From contig DLAL01000055.1 in the NCBI GenBank assembly GCA_002493945.1, positions 1 to 15,874 of the forward strand: DNA of 15,874 nt, given 5' to 3'. This document shows positions 6,828 through 14,420 of the stretch, piece after piece. This stretch comes from Porphyromonadaceae bacterium UBA7048. Its GTDB lineage: Bacteria; Bacteroidota; Bacteroidia; Bacteroidales; Muribaculaceae. Position 1 is the stretch's first letter. Each line of letters starts with the position of its first letter. The position numbers and the translations under genes were made by a program. The notes beneath the pieces are model-generated. The model was not told the origin of the DNA. It did no database searches and saw only the letters and a list, made by a program, of their open reading frames with translations.

Positions 6828-6843
6828 TGTTCCACGTGGAACA
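6828..6843. other. parS-like ParB-binding palindrome
   Basis: TGTTCCACGTGGAACA is a perfect 16-bp palindrome that extends to 18 bp with flanking T and A (6827-6844). It fits the chromosomal parS pattern TGTTnCACGTGnAACA recognised by ParB; close variants are the experimentally known centromere sites of Bacillus, Caulobacter and Pseudomonas. It lies between mnmG and apt, and mnmG (gidA) is near the origin and parAB in many bacteria. It does not look like a terminator because no T-run follows on either strand. ParB genes are not in the window. Confidence 0.7.
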
Positions 6844-6850
6844 AGGGTTT

Positions 6851-8731
6851 CTATCGGTTGAGTAACAGAAGCAGGATGTTGACGTCCGACGGCGAGATGC
6901 CCGGAATGCGCGAGGCATCGCCTATGGTGACCGGGCGGTGACGCTCGAGTTTCTGACGGCCTTCAGTCGAGATGGACTTCAGCGACGCATAGTCGAGGTC
7001 GGCCGGAAGACGTATTTCCTCAAGGCGGCGCAGCTTGTCGGCGATGAGACGCTCGCGGGCTATGTAGCCGTCGTACTTGATGAGTATCTCGGCGGCTTCG
7101 ACGATTTCGTCGCGGCGGTCGTCGGGAAGCGAGTCGATGAGCTGCTTCAGCGGCGCCACGCTTCCGGCAAGCAGACGCAGCGAGAGCTGCGGACGCTGCA
7201 CGAGGTCGCGCAGGCGCGTGCCCTGCCGCAGAGGCGTGGTGCCGACTTCCTCAAGAAGTGCGGCGACTTCTCCGATATGCACCGTCAGGGTGTCGCACAG
7301 CGCGATGATGCTGTCGCGCAGGCGGCGTTTCTCCTCCATCAGGCCGTAGCGGCGCTCGTCGGCGAGACCTATGCTGTAGCCGAGCGGTGTCAGGCGCATG
7401 TCGGCATCGTCCTGACGGAGCAGGATGCGATACTCGGCACGGGACGTGAACATGCGGTACGGCTCGTCGACGCCCTTGTTCACGAGGTCGTCGATGAGAA
7501 CGCCGATATATGCCTGATCACGTCCGAGGGTGAACTGCTCGCGTCCGAGAGCACGCAGTGCGGCGTTGGCTCCGGCCACGAGACCCTGTCCGGCGGCTTC
7601 CTCGTAGCCCGTGGTACCGTTAATCTGACCGGCGAAGTACAGGCCGTCCACGAGGCGCGTCTCAAGGGTGTGGCGCAGCTGCGTGGGGTCGAAGAAGTCA
7701 TATTCTATGGCATATCCGGCGCGGTAAAGCTGCGCGTCCTTCAGGGCCGGGACAGTCGACAGCGCCTCAATCTGTATGGGCATAGGCATCGACGACGAGA
7801 AGCCGTTGAGGTAGAATTCTGTAGTATTCTCGCCTTCGGGCTCGAGGAAGAGCTGGTGCTCGGTCTTGTCGGCGAAAGTGACTATCTTGGTCTCTATCGA
7901 CGGGCAGTAGCGCGGGCCGATGCTCTGTATCTGTCCGTTGTACAGCGGCGAGTCAGGCAGGCCGCGGCGCAGCACTTCGCAGGTGGTCTCGTTGGTGTAC
8001 ACGATGTAGCAGTCGCGCTGCTTCAGCGGCGACTCTACCCCGGGCAGATACGAGAAGAGATGCCGCACGGGGTCGCCCGGCTGCGGCACGGTGAGGTCGA
8101 AGTTGATGGTGCGGCTGTCTATGCGGCATGGCGTGCCGGTCTTCATGCGGTCGGTGACGAATCCGAGCGCGCGGAGCTGCTCGGTCAGGCCGCGGGCCGA
8201 GGGTTCGGATATACGTCCGCCCTCGAATGACACACGGCCGATGTGCATCAGACCGTTGAGGAAGGTGCCGTTGGTGAGCACCACCTGACGGGCCTCGAAC
8301 GTGGCGCCCTCGAGGGTGTGCACGCCGGCGAGGCGTCCGTCGGCATCGAACACGAGCGAGTCCACCGAACCCTGCCACATCGACAGGCCGGGGGTGCGCT
8401 CGAGTGTCTCGCGCCACAGGGCCGAGAACTTGTTGCGGTCGGCCTGAGCGCGGGGGCTCCACATGGCCGGACCTTTGCTGCGGTTGAGCATGCGGAACTG
8501 TATGGCCGTGCGGTCGGTGATGATTCCCATCATACCGCCCAAGGCATCAATCTCGCGTACAATCTGACCCTTGGCGATACCGCCCACGGCCGGATTGCAG
8601 CTCATCTGCGCAATCTTGTTCATATCCATTGTTATCAGCAGGGTACGAGCCCCTATGCGCGCTGCGGCATGCGCAGCCTCACAACCGGCGTGTCCGGCAC
8701 CGACAACAATCACATCGAAATCAAAACGCAT
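6851..8731 (-). CDS. mnmG: tRNA uridine-5-carboxymethylaminomethyl(34) synthesis enzyme MnmG
   Basis: MnmG (GidA), with MnmE, installs the carboxymethylaminomethyl group on wobble U34 of several tRNAs using FAD and a folate carbon unit. The 626-residue protein is full length. The Rossmann FAD motif VVGAGHAGCEAA lies at 9-20, the two redox cysteines fall in MSCNPAVGG (Cys45) and GPRYCPSIETK (Cys276), and the second GidA signature FAGQINGTTGYEEAAGQG lies at 366-383. The C-terminal helical domain for MnmE and tRNA contact is present through to ILLLLLNR. It follows ybeY after a 21-base gap and is probably in the same transcript. The need for methylenetetrahydrofolate links it metabolically, though not transcriptionally, to the nearby thyA-folA genes. 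Confidence 0.98.
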   Translation of the reverse strand: MRFDFDVIVVGAGHAGCEAAHAAARIGARTLLITMDMNKIAQMSCNPAVGGIAKGQIVREIDALGGMMGIITDRTAIQFRMLNRSKGPAMWSPRAQADRNKFSALWRETLERTPGLSMWQGSVDSLVFDADGRLAGVHTLEGATFEARQVVLTNGTFLNGLMHIGRVSFEGGRISEPSARGLTEQLRALGFVTDRMKTGTPCRIDSRTINFDLTVPQPGDPVRHLFSYLPGVESPLKQRDCYIVYTNETTCEVLRRGLPDSPLYNGQIQSIGPRYCPSIETKIVTFADKTEHQLFLEPEGENTTEFYLNGFSSSMPMPIQIEALSTVPALKDAQLYRAGYAIEYDFFDPTQLRHTLETRLVDGLYFAGQINGTTGYEEAAGQGLVAGANAALRALGREQFTLGRDQAYIGVLIDDLVNKGVDEPYRMFTSRAEYRILLRQDDADMRLTPLGYSIGLADERRYGLMEEKRRLRDSIIALCDTLTVHIGEVAALLEEVGTTPLRQGTRLRDLVQRPQLSLRLLAGSVAPLKQLIDSLPDDRRDEIVEAAEILIKYDGYIARERLIADKLRRLEEIRLPADLDYASLKSISTEGRQKLERHRPVTIGDASRIPGISPSDVNILLLLLNR

Positions 8732-8752
8732 GGCGAATATAAGAAAGTGAAA

Positions 8753-9196
8753 TTAGCAGCCCGACTGCGACATCTCCTCGAGCAGAGCGAGCGCGTCGTT
8801 CTCGGCGGCCTCCATGATCTCGCGTTCACCGGGACCTTTGTCGTTGATTCCGCAGAGATGGAGGATGCCGTGGACTATCACGCGCCGGAGCTCGGAGTCA
8901 TAGCTCACGCCGAGCCCCTCGGCGTTGGAGCGCACGGTGTCGAGCGATATGAACATATCGCCGCGGAGCATCCTGCCGATGCAGTCGTCGAAGGTGATGA
9001 TATCGGTGTAATAATCATGGTCGAGGAACTGACGGTTGACTCTCAGTATCTCTTCATCGTCGCAGAAGATGTAGTTAAGAGCCATAGCCGTGCGGTTGTG
9101 CCGAAGAGCGACCTGCGCAATCCATTGCTCAAGTCGCTGATAATCAAGAGTCGGGCGTTCAACACCCGAAGCAATCCATTGAAATGCGGGCGTCAT
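8753..9196 (-). CDS. ybeY: Endoribonuclease YbeY (16S rRNA maturation)
   Basis: YbeY is a metal-dependent endoribonuclease used in 16S rRNA 3'-end maturation and ribosome quality control. The 147-residue protein has the core features: VNRQFLDHDYYTDIITF (near 53-69, containing the conserved Arg) and the metal site HGILHLCG at 109-116, giving His109 and His113. The third histidine of the usual H-x3-H-x5-H motif is replaced by Asp119 in INDKGPGE. I believe this is common in Bacteroidetes, and Asp can ligate zinc, so the enzyme is probably active. I chose the ATG at 9196, 19 bases after an excellent promoter; an upstream in-frame TTG at 9226 would place the promoter inside the gene. It heads a likely ybeY-mnmG(-apt) unit. 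Confidence 0.93.
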   Translation of the reverse strand: MTPAFQWIASGVERPTLDYQRLEQWIAQVALRHNRTAMALNYIFCDDEEILRVNRQFLDHDYYTDIITFDDCIGRMLRGDMFISLDTVRSNAEGLGVSYDSELRRVIVHGILHLCGINDKGPGEREIMEAAENDALALLEEMSQSGC

Positions 9197-9215
9197 TTGT
9201 CTATCGTTTAACGTG

Positions 9216-9247
9216 CAAAGATACAAAATTTTTCGATATTCAGCAAA
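9216..9247 (-). promoter_or_regulatory. Bacteroidetes promoter for ybeY-mnmG
   Basis: On the minus strand, TTTG (9244-9247) is followed by 20 bases and then TATCTTTG (9216-9223). This is an exact match to the Bacteroidetes -33/-7 pattern with correct spacing. It lies 19 bases upstream of the ybeY ATG and is the best promoter match in the window. Confidence 0.85.
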
Positions 9248-9327
9248 AACTTATCCGGCCGATTCCGGCGCGTCGCAAAATAGCCTGTATCGGACTATTT
9301 CACAGCATATTATCCGTGAATAACACC

Positions 9328-9352
9328 GTCTGAGATTTTAAAATTCGCAGAC
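9328..9352. promoter_or_regulatory. 25-bp imperfect palindrome upstream of the TonB-receptor operon (candidate operator)
   Basis: The site runs from GTCTG to CAGAC around a TTTTAAAA-like centre; 10 of 12 arm positions are complementary. It starts about 130 bases and ends about 105 bases upstream of the -7 element at 9457, a distance suited to an activator or to a regulator acting by looping. The regulator is unknown. Confidence 0.4.
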
Positions 9353-9456
9353 AGCTCCACCGCAGGGACGGAATATCGCAGTCTCGTGTGGTCAAGCATG
9401 TCAGACTCTCAAGATTTATATATACCGCAGAGTGTGACAAAATGAAAAATTATGCG

Positions 9457-9464
9457 TAACTTTG
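9457..9464 (+). promoter_or_regulatory. Bacteroidetes -7 element for the receptor/lipoprotein operon
   Basis: TAACTTTG is an exact TAnnTTTG match. TGTG at 9433-9436, 20 bases upstream, is one mismatch from the TTTG -33 element. The implied 5' leader is about 90 bases, long compared with the very short leaders of other units here. Confidence 0.7.
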
Positions 9465-9558
9465 TTGCGCCGCTCACTCCCCTACCCTACCGGCCGGGGA
9501 CAACAACTAAAGGAACCAACCATTCATCAATATTTTCACAATTACTGTTATTTCTACA

Positions 9559-12288
9559 ATGAGACGACTCTTATCGATTTTCATCGTGCTGTGGCTCGCA
9601 CAGGCTGTTGCCTTCGCCGCAGGAGCTTCCCTCAAGTGCAAAGGTACGGTAGTTGACGAAGAAAGCGAACCGATCATCGGCGCAAGCATCGTCATCACCG
9701 GCGGAAAAGCGGTCGGGACAACCGACATCGACGGCAACTTCTCCGTCACAATCCCCGACGGCACCCGTTCCCTCACATTCTCCTACATCGGCTACGAGTC
9801 GAAGACCGTCGACGCACGGGCCGACATGGGAACCATCAAAATGACTCCCTCCAACGAAATGCTAAACGACGTCGTGGTGACCCAGTCGCTCGCCCGCACA
9901 CGTCAGACCCCCGTGGCAGTGTCGCAGGTCAACAAGGCCGAAATCGAAGCCAAGCTCGGCACCATGGAACTTCCCGAAATCCTCAACACCACCCCCGGCG
10001 TATGGGCCACTAAGGACGGCGGCGGCTTCGGCGACGCCAAGATCAACATGCGCGGCTTCCAGAGCGCCAACGTCGCAGTGCTCGTCAACGGTATCCCCGT
10101 CAACGACATGGAAGGCGGATGGGTATACTGGAGCAACTGGGCCGGCCTGAACGACGTGGCATCGAACATCCAGACACAGCGCGGCCTCGGTGCCGCCGTG
10201 CTCTCCGCCCCCTCCATCGGCGGCACGGTGAACATCACCACCCAGTCGCTCGACGCCGAGAAAGGCGGCAGCGTATGGTACGGCATGGGCAACGACGGCA
10301 TGAACGAGATGGGCATCAAGGTGTCGACCGGCGTGATGAAGCACGGATGGGCTGTGACCGTCCTGGGCTCGCACAAGTACGGCGACGGATACATCCAGGG
10401 CACCGACTTCAACGCCTACAACTACTTCGTCAACATCTCCAAGCGCATCAACGACCGCCACTCGCTCTCGCTGACAGCCTTCGGCGCTCCCCAGACCCAC
10501 AACAAGCGCGGCAACAAGGACGGACTCTCCATCATCCAGTATCAGGAGTATGCCAAGAACGTCATGGGCAAAGAAAGCCCCTACCGCTATAACGCCACCT
10601 TCGGCTACGACCTCCACGGACAGGTGCGCTCGTCGAACCGCAACACCTACCACAAGCCCCAGATATCACTGGCACACGTGTGGAAGATAGACCGCAAGTC
10701 GTCGCTCTCGACCACCGTCTACGCATCGCTCGCCAAGGGCGGCGGCTACTCCGGTCAGGGCCGCGGCACCTACAAGGGCACATCGCTCAGCAACGCAAGC
10801 TGGTACGGCGCCACCAACGGCAAGGCCAACACCCTCTTCCGCCACCCCGACGGAACATTCGCCTACGACGAAATACAGCTCATGAACCAGGCAAGCACCA
10901 CCGGCTCGAACATGGTGATGTCCGAGTCGAACAACTCGCACAACTGGTTCGGCCTCATCTCGACCTACAACAACCGCTTCTTCGACGACAAGCTCAACAT
11001 CCTCGCCGGCGTCGACCTGCGCTACTACGTGGGATTCCACAACAATAAAATCATCGACCTCTACGACGGCGAGTACTTCATGGACGACAGCTCGCGCAAG
11101 AACGTCAAGCCGGCCAACAACGCCGCTGCAGCCGACCCCAACTGGAAGTACGAGAAACTCGGCGTAGGCGACATCGTTTACCGCAACTACGAAGGCCGCA
11201 CACAGCAGGAAGGCGCCTACATTCAGGGCGAGCTCAACCTCTTCCAGAAGCGCCTCAACCTCGTGCTCTCCGGCTCGCTCAACAACACCGGCTACCAGCG
11301 CATCGACAAGTTCTACTACGACAAGGAGCACGGCAAGACGCCCGTCTACAACTTCCTGGGCGGAACAGTCAAGTTCGGCGCCAACTACAACATCGACCGC
11401 CACAACAACGTCTTCGCCAACGTAGGCTACATCAGCCGCGCGCCCTTCTTCGCCTACGGCGTATTCCTATCGCAGGCAGTGTCGAACGCCACCAACCCCG
11501 ACCCCGTCAACGAGAAGGTATTCTCCGCCGAACTCGGCTATAACTTCCGCTCGCGCATGTTCTCGGCCACCGTCAACGCATACTACACCAAGTGGATGGA
11601 CAAGACCACCGTACGCGGCGGCACCATCGAGGTGGGCGAACACATCGGCGACCGCTACGCCCTCAACCTCACCGGCGTCAACGCCCGTCACATGGGTATC
11701 GAAATCAACGCCACATTCGTGCCCACCACATGGCTCGAAGTCACCGGTATGCTCTCACTGGGCGACTACGTATGGGACAACAACGCCAAGGGCTACTTCT
11801 ACAACCAGAACGGCGAACCTATCAAGAACAGCGCCGGCGACATCGCTTCGGGCATCATGGCCGAAGACCACGCATGGGGTATCCTCAATCAGAAAGGCGT
11901 GCGCGTAGGCGGCTCGGCTCAGACCACAGGCGCTCTCGGCGTAGTGTTCAGGCCATTCAAAGGATTCCGCATCGGCGGCGACTGGAAGGCAAGCGCTCGC
12001 AACTACTCCGACTACACCATCTCAACCCCGAACTTCAACCAGATCATCACCCTGGCTAAACCCTGGCGCATACCCTGGGGCAACCAGCTCGACCTCCACG
12101 CCTCTTACCGCTTCGACATAGGCGGTGTCTCGGCCACCCTCTACGGCAACGTACACAACCTCTTCAACTACAACTACGTGGTCGACGCCTGGAGCAACTC
12201 TCAGGAAGACGCCACCTGGGAAAACATCTACGGCGTGTTCTACTCATTCGGCCGCACATACTCCCTCAAACTCCGTGTAAACTTCTAA
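9559..12288 (+). CDS. TonB-dependent outer membrane receptor with carboxypeptidase-regulatory-like N-terminal domain
   Basis: The 909-residue protein has a signal peptide (about 1-21, ending AVAFA) and a carboxypeptidase-D-regulatory-like beta-sandwich (about 27-92: KGTVVDEESEPIIGASI, then TTDIDGNFSVTIPDG and SYIGYES). A TonB-box-like DVVVTQ follows, then a plug domain (about 115-230: LNTTPGVWATKDGGGFGD, NMRGFQSANVAVLVNGIPV, SAPSIGGTVNITT) and a 22-strand-type barrel ending in aromatic YSLKLRVNF. It lacks the SusC signature around the plug and its partner is not SusD-like, so it is better called a general TonB receptor than a SusC. It imports an unknown ligand through the outer membrane using TonB-ExbBD energy. 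The lipoprotein gene starts 15 bases after its stop, so the two form an operon. The family is sure; the substrate cannot be inferred. Confidence 0.93.
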   Translation: MRRLLSIFIVLWLAQAVAFAAGASLKCKGTVVDEESEPIIGASIVITGGKAVGTTDIDGNFSVTIPDGTRSLTFSYIGYESKTVDARADMGTIKMTPSNEMLNDVVVTQSLARTRQTPVAVSQVNKAEIEAKLGTMELPEILNTTPGVWATKDGGGFGDAKINMRGFQSANVAVLVNGIPVNDMEGGWVYWSNWAGLNDVASNIQTQRGLGAAVLSAPSIGGTVNITTQSLDAEKGGSVWYGMGNDGMNEMGIKVSTGVMKHGWAVTVLGSHKYGDGYIQGTDFNAYNYFVNISKRINDRHSLSLTAFGAPQTHNKRGNKDGLSIIQYQEYAKNVMGKESPYRYNATFGYDLHGQVRSSNRNTYHKPQISLAHVWKIDRKSSLSTTVYASLAKGGGYSGQGRGTYKGTSLSNASWYGATNGKANTLFRHPDGTFAYDEIQLMNQASTTGSNMVMSESNNSHNWFGLISTYNNRFFDDKLNILAGVDLRYYVGFHNNKIIDLYDGEYFMDDSSRKNVKPANNAAAADPNWKYEKLGVGDIVYRNYEGRTQQEGAYIQGELNLFQKRLNLVLSGSLNNTGYQRIDKFYYDKEHGKTPVYNFLGGTVKFGANYNIDRHNNVFANVGYISRAPFFAYGVFLSQAVSNATNPDPVNEKVFSAELGYNFRSRMFSATVNAYYTKWMDKTTVRGGTIEVGEHIGDRYALNLTGVNARHMGIEINATFVPTTWLEVTGMLSLGDYVWDNNAKGYFYNQNGEPIKNSAGDIASGIMAEDHAWGILNQKGVRVGGSAQTTGALGVVFRPFKGFRIGGDWKASARNYSDYTISTPNFNQIITLAKPWRIPWGNQLDLHASYRFDIGGVSATLYGNVHNLFNYNYVVDAWSNSQEDATWENIYGVFYSFGRTYSLKLRVNF

Positions 12289-12303
12289 CCAGTACGTAAA
12301 GCA

Positions 12304-14295
12304 ATGAAAACCACATATATCAGAGCCCTCGCAGCACTCGCCGTCTGCGGCTCTCTCACTGCCTGCGACGAAAACTCCTGGAACGACCATCTCGACGGCT
12401 TCGAGGAAATCACCGACGGCCCCATACAGAACACCGAGGCCATCGAGTACACCCTCACCGACGCCGACTACTCGGCCATCGCCTCCAACAGCACCAACGT
12501 AGCCCTGGCAGGCGAGGCGAACAGCGCCGCCCTCAAGGCCGTGGGCACACTCCACCGCTTCTCGCCCGTAATCTCAGCCAAGGACTACGTGCCGGCATTC
12601 CTGGAGTCAACCTCGTTCCCCTACTTCACCCTCTCCGACGGCTCGTCGGTGCGCCTGACATACCGCACCGCCGAAGCCGAGCCGGCCGACTTCACCGAAG
12701 CTCAGACCGTCCGCACCTACTCCATATCGAACGAGCAGTACGAGCTCGACATATGGGGCTCAGAGGACTATATCGACGCCTTCGCGCCGTCAATGAATCC
12801 CGCCGACTATATCCCCGGCATACTTGAGGAATTCGCCGACGCCGAAGCCGCCAAATATTATGTTGTAAGCTACAAGATGGCCACCCAGGAACCCGTCTTC
12901 GGCGGCTCTCAGCAGCCCGAACAGCCCGCAGGTCCCGTCGAAGTATTCGCCGAATCGTTCACCGAAAGCCTCGGCGACTTCACCATCGAGGACACCGCGC
13001 TCCCCGAAGCGCTGACATACGTCTGGAGCTGGGGCGGAGCCAACTACGGCGCCAAGGCATCGGCTTTCGCCAACGGCACCAGCTACGCATCCGACTCGTG
13101 GCTCATATCGCCCGTCATCAACCTCAAGGGCAACGCAGACCCCGTGCTGACCTTCGAGCACGTCTACAACAAATTCCCCGACCTCGAGTTCGCACTGGCC
13201 AACTGCACCCTCAACGTACGTGAGGAAGGCGCATCGGCATGGACCAAGGTAGCCATCCCCGTCACAACCGACAACACCTCGTGGACCTTCTGCTCCAGCG
13301 GCGACATCGACCTCTCGGCCTACGCCGGCAAGAAGATACAGCTCGGCTTCCACTACGTCAGCGAAGAAGGCAAATCAGGCACCTGGGAAGTCAAGAACCT
13401 CGTCCTGAAAGCCACTCCGGCATCAGCCAAGGCTCCTGCGCGCGTCAAGGCAGAAGTGCCCGTGCAGACCGTCAACGCCGTCTACCGCTTCGACGGCTCC
13501 AAGTGGGCGCCTGCCACAGGTTTCGCCGTCCTCAACCCCTCCGACTACACAGAGATGGGCCAGAAGTACGCCAACCTCACCACCGCCGAACCCTACCTCT
13601 CCACCTATCTCGGCGTGAAGTATCCCTACGCAGCCGAAGGCACAGTCATGTACGTCTACTGGCTCCGCTACGCGAGCGGCGCCACAGCCTACGCATGCAG
13701 CGCCTACGTCCGCACCGCCGAAGGATGGACGCCTGACGACTTCACCGTCGAAGAGACCAACCAGTTCGTGCGCTCGGGCGGCAAATGGATGTACGACCCC
13801 AACGTCGAAATCACCCTCCCTGCCGGCCGCAACCAGGAACTCAGCACTCGCTACTTCCAGGCCTGCGTTGACTGGGTGTTCAACAGCATCTGCAAGCCCC
13901 TGGGCGACACCAGCATCACCAGCGGCCTCTTCTACGTAACCAAGTACGGCAACAACGAGTACTACTCCGGCGCATCGGCCTACCAGGGCAACGTCGACCT
14001 CCGCGCAAGCGCGGCACGCGGCCAGTACCCGGCAGGATACGAAGGCCTCACCGACGACCAGGTAGTCGAACTTCTGAAGAAACGCTTCATCTGCGAAGTA
14101 TTCCCGGCAGCCCTCGCACAACTCCATCCTGAAGCCAAGCCCGTCGAAGGACTCACCGTGCACTACACCATCCACTTCTCAGCCTATGACGGCTCCGCCA
14201 CCACGGCCTACGACGTGGTCTACGACGTCACCGGAGCCGCTCAGTTCACTCCGCTGAGCTGCACATGGTGGGCCGACGGCAAGATTCCCGAATAA
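12304..14295 (+). CDS. Large choice-of-anchor-J lipoprotein, partner of the TonB receptor
   Basis: This 663-residue lipoprotein has lipobox L-T-A-C (Cys21) followed at once by the acidic residues Asp22 and Glu23, compatible with surface export as in Bacteroidetes lipoproteins. Residues 30-195 contain DY-plus-YPY-like segments. A choice-of-anchor-J-like beta-sandwich runs from about 213 to 368 (EVFAESFTESLGDFTIED, SDSWLISPVINL, GTWEVKNLVL). After an Ala/Pro/Lys linker (369-386) the C-terminal domain (387-663) repeats the N-terminal motif (NPSDYTEMG, then VKYPYAAEGTVMYVYWLRYA) and adds VRSGGKWMYDP. No catalytic signature is visible. By position it is likely the extracellular ligand-binding lid or partner of the receptor, as SusD is for SusC, but it has no SusD-type TPR fold. 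The ligand is unknown. The gene ends at a strong terminator 22 bases downstream. Confidence 0.85.
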   Translation: MKTTYIRALAALAVCGSLTACDENSWNDHLDGFEEITDGPIQNTEAIEYTLTDADYSAIASNSTNVALAGEANSAALKAVGTLHRFSPVISAKDYVPAFLESTSFPYFTLSDGSSVRLTYRTAEAEPADFTEAQTVRTYSISNEQYELDIWGSEDYIDAFAPSMNPADYIPGILEEFADAEAAKYYVVSYKMATQEPVFGGSQQPEQPAGPVEVFAESFTESLGDFTIEDTALPEALTYVWSWGGANYGAKASAFANGTSYASDSWLISPVINLKGNADPVLTFEHVYNKFPDLEFALANCTLNVREEGASAWTKVAIPVTTDNTSWTFCSSGDIDLSAYAGKKIQLGFHYVSEEGKSGTWEVKNLVLKATPASAKAPARVKAEVPVQTVNAVYRFDGSKWAPATGFAVLNPSDYTEMGQKYANLTTAEPYLSTYLGVKYPYAAEGTVMYVYWLRYASGATAYACSAYVRTAEGWTPDDFTVEETNQFVRSGGKWMYDPNVEITLPAGRNQELSTRYFQACVDWVFNSICKPLGDTSITSGLFYVTKYGNNEYYSGASAYQGNVDLRASAARGQYPAGYEGLTDDQVVELLKKRFICEVFPAALAQLHPEAKPVEGLTVHYTIHFSAYDGSATTAYDVVYDVTGAAQFTPLSCTWWADGKIPE

Positions 14296-14317
14296 ACCCT
14301 CCTGCAAAGCATCGCAC

Positions 14318-14351
14318 AAGCGCTCCGGACACCGTGCCGGAGCGCTTTTTT
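14318..14351 (+). terminator. Intrinsic terminator after the receptor/lipoprotein operon
   Basis: AAGCGCTCCGG (14318-14328) pairs perfectly with CCGGAGCGCTT (14337-14347) across an 8-base loop, followed by a run of six T ending at 14351. It is a textbook intrinsic terminator, 22 bases after the lipoprotein stop codon. Confidence 0.92.
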
Positions 14352-14387
14352 CATACCCCGGACGAACAATTGTCAGAATAATTGTTA

Positions 14388-14395
14388 TACCTTTG
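14388..14395 (+). promoter_or_regulatory. Bacteroidetes -7 element for the corrinoid adenosyltransferase
   Basis: TACCTTTG is an exact TAnnTTTG match, 25 bases ahead of the ATG at 14421. AACAAT (14365-14370) and ATTGTT (14381-14386) form an inverted repeat with a 10-base spacer immediately upstream, a possible regulator site. The leader is too short for a cobalamin riboswitch. Confidence 0.7.
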
Positions 14396-14420
14396 CACAC
14401 AATAGAAAAAAAATGACAAC

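Larger units (their letters stand above)
9227..9558. other. Divergent intergenic region between ybeY and the TonB-receptor gene
   Basis: This gene-free stretch of 332 bases holds part of the ybeY promoter at its left end and the receptor promoter at 9457-9464, with two inverted repeats between. AAATAGCC (9278-9285) pairs with GGACTATTT (9292-9300) with one bulged A. A 25-bp imperfect palindrome lies at 9328-9352. A leader of roughly 90 bases, with a small CCCC/GGGG hairpin near 9479-9499, precedes the receptor ATG. I see no tRNA, no known riboswitch and no convincing small gene. Confidence 0.6.

Noticed and set aside
6820..6850. Reading the CACGTG palindrome as the mnmG terminator
   Set aside because: The stem is short, with a 4-base loop, and no T-run follows on either strand; the parS pattern explains it better.
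6938..8230. A 430-codon open frame on the plus strand opposite mnmG
   Set aside because: It is a mirror frame of an essentially certain gene, without any recognisable domain.
8243..9211. A 322-codon plus-strand frame across the mnmG/ybeY junction
   Set aside because: It spans two real genes in antisense, and its content is explained by them.
9197..9226. TTG start for YbeY, ten residues upstream
   Set aside because: It overlaps the -7 element of the best promoter in the window.
9862..11403. Long Val/Ala/Gly-rich minus-strand frames opposite the TonB receptor
   Set aside because: Their composition is that of reverse-complemented C-ending codons, and the receptor frame is complete.
14296..14420. 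Cobalamin riboswitch ahead of the adenosyltransferase
   Set aside because: The gap is only 125 bases, is mostly terminator, and the leader after the -7 element is about 25 bases with no B12-box-like sequence.
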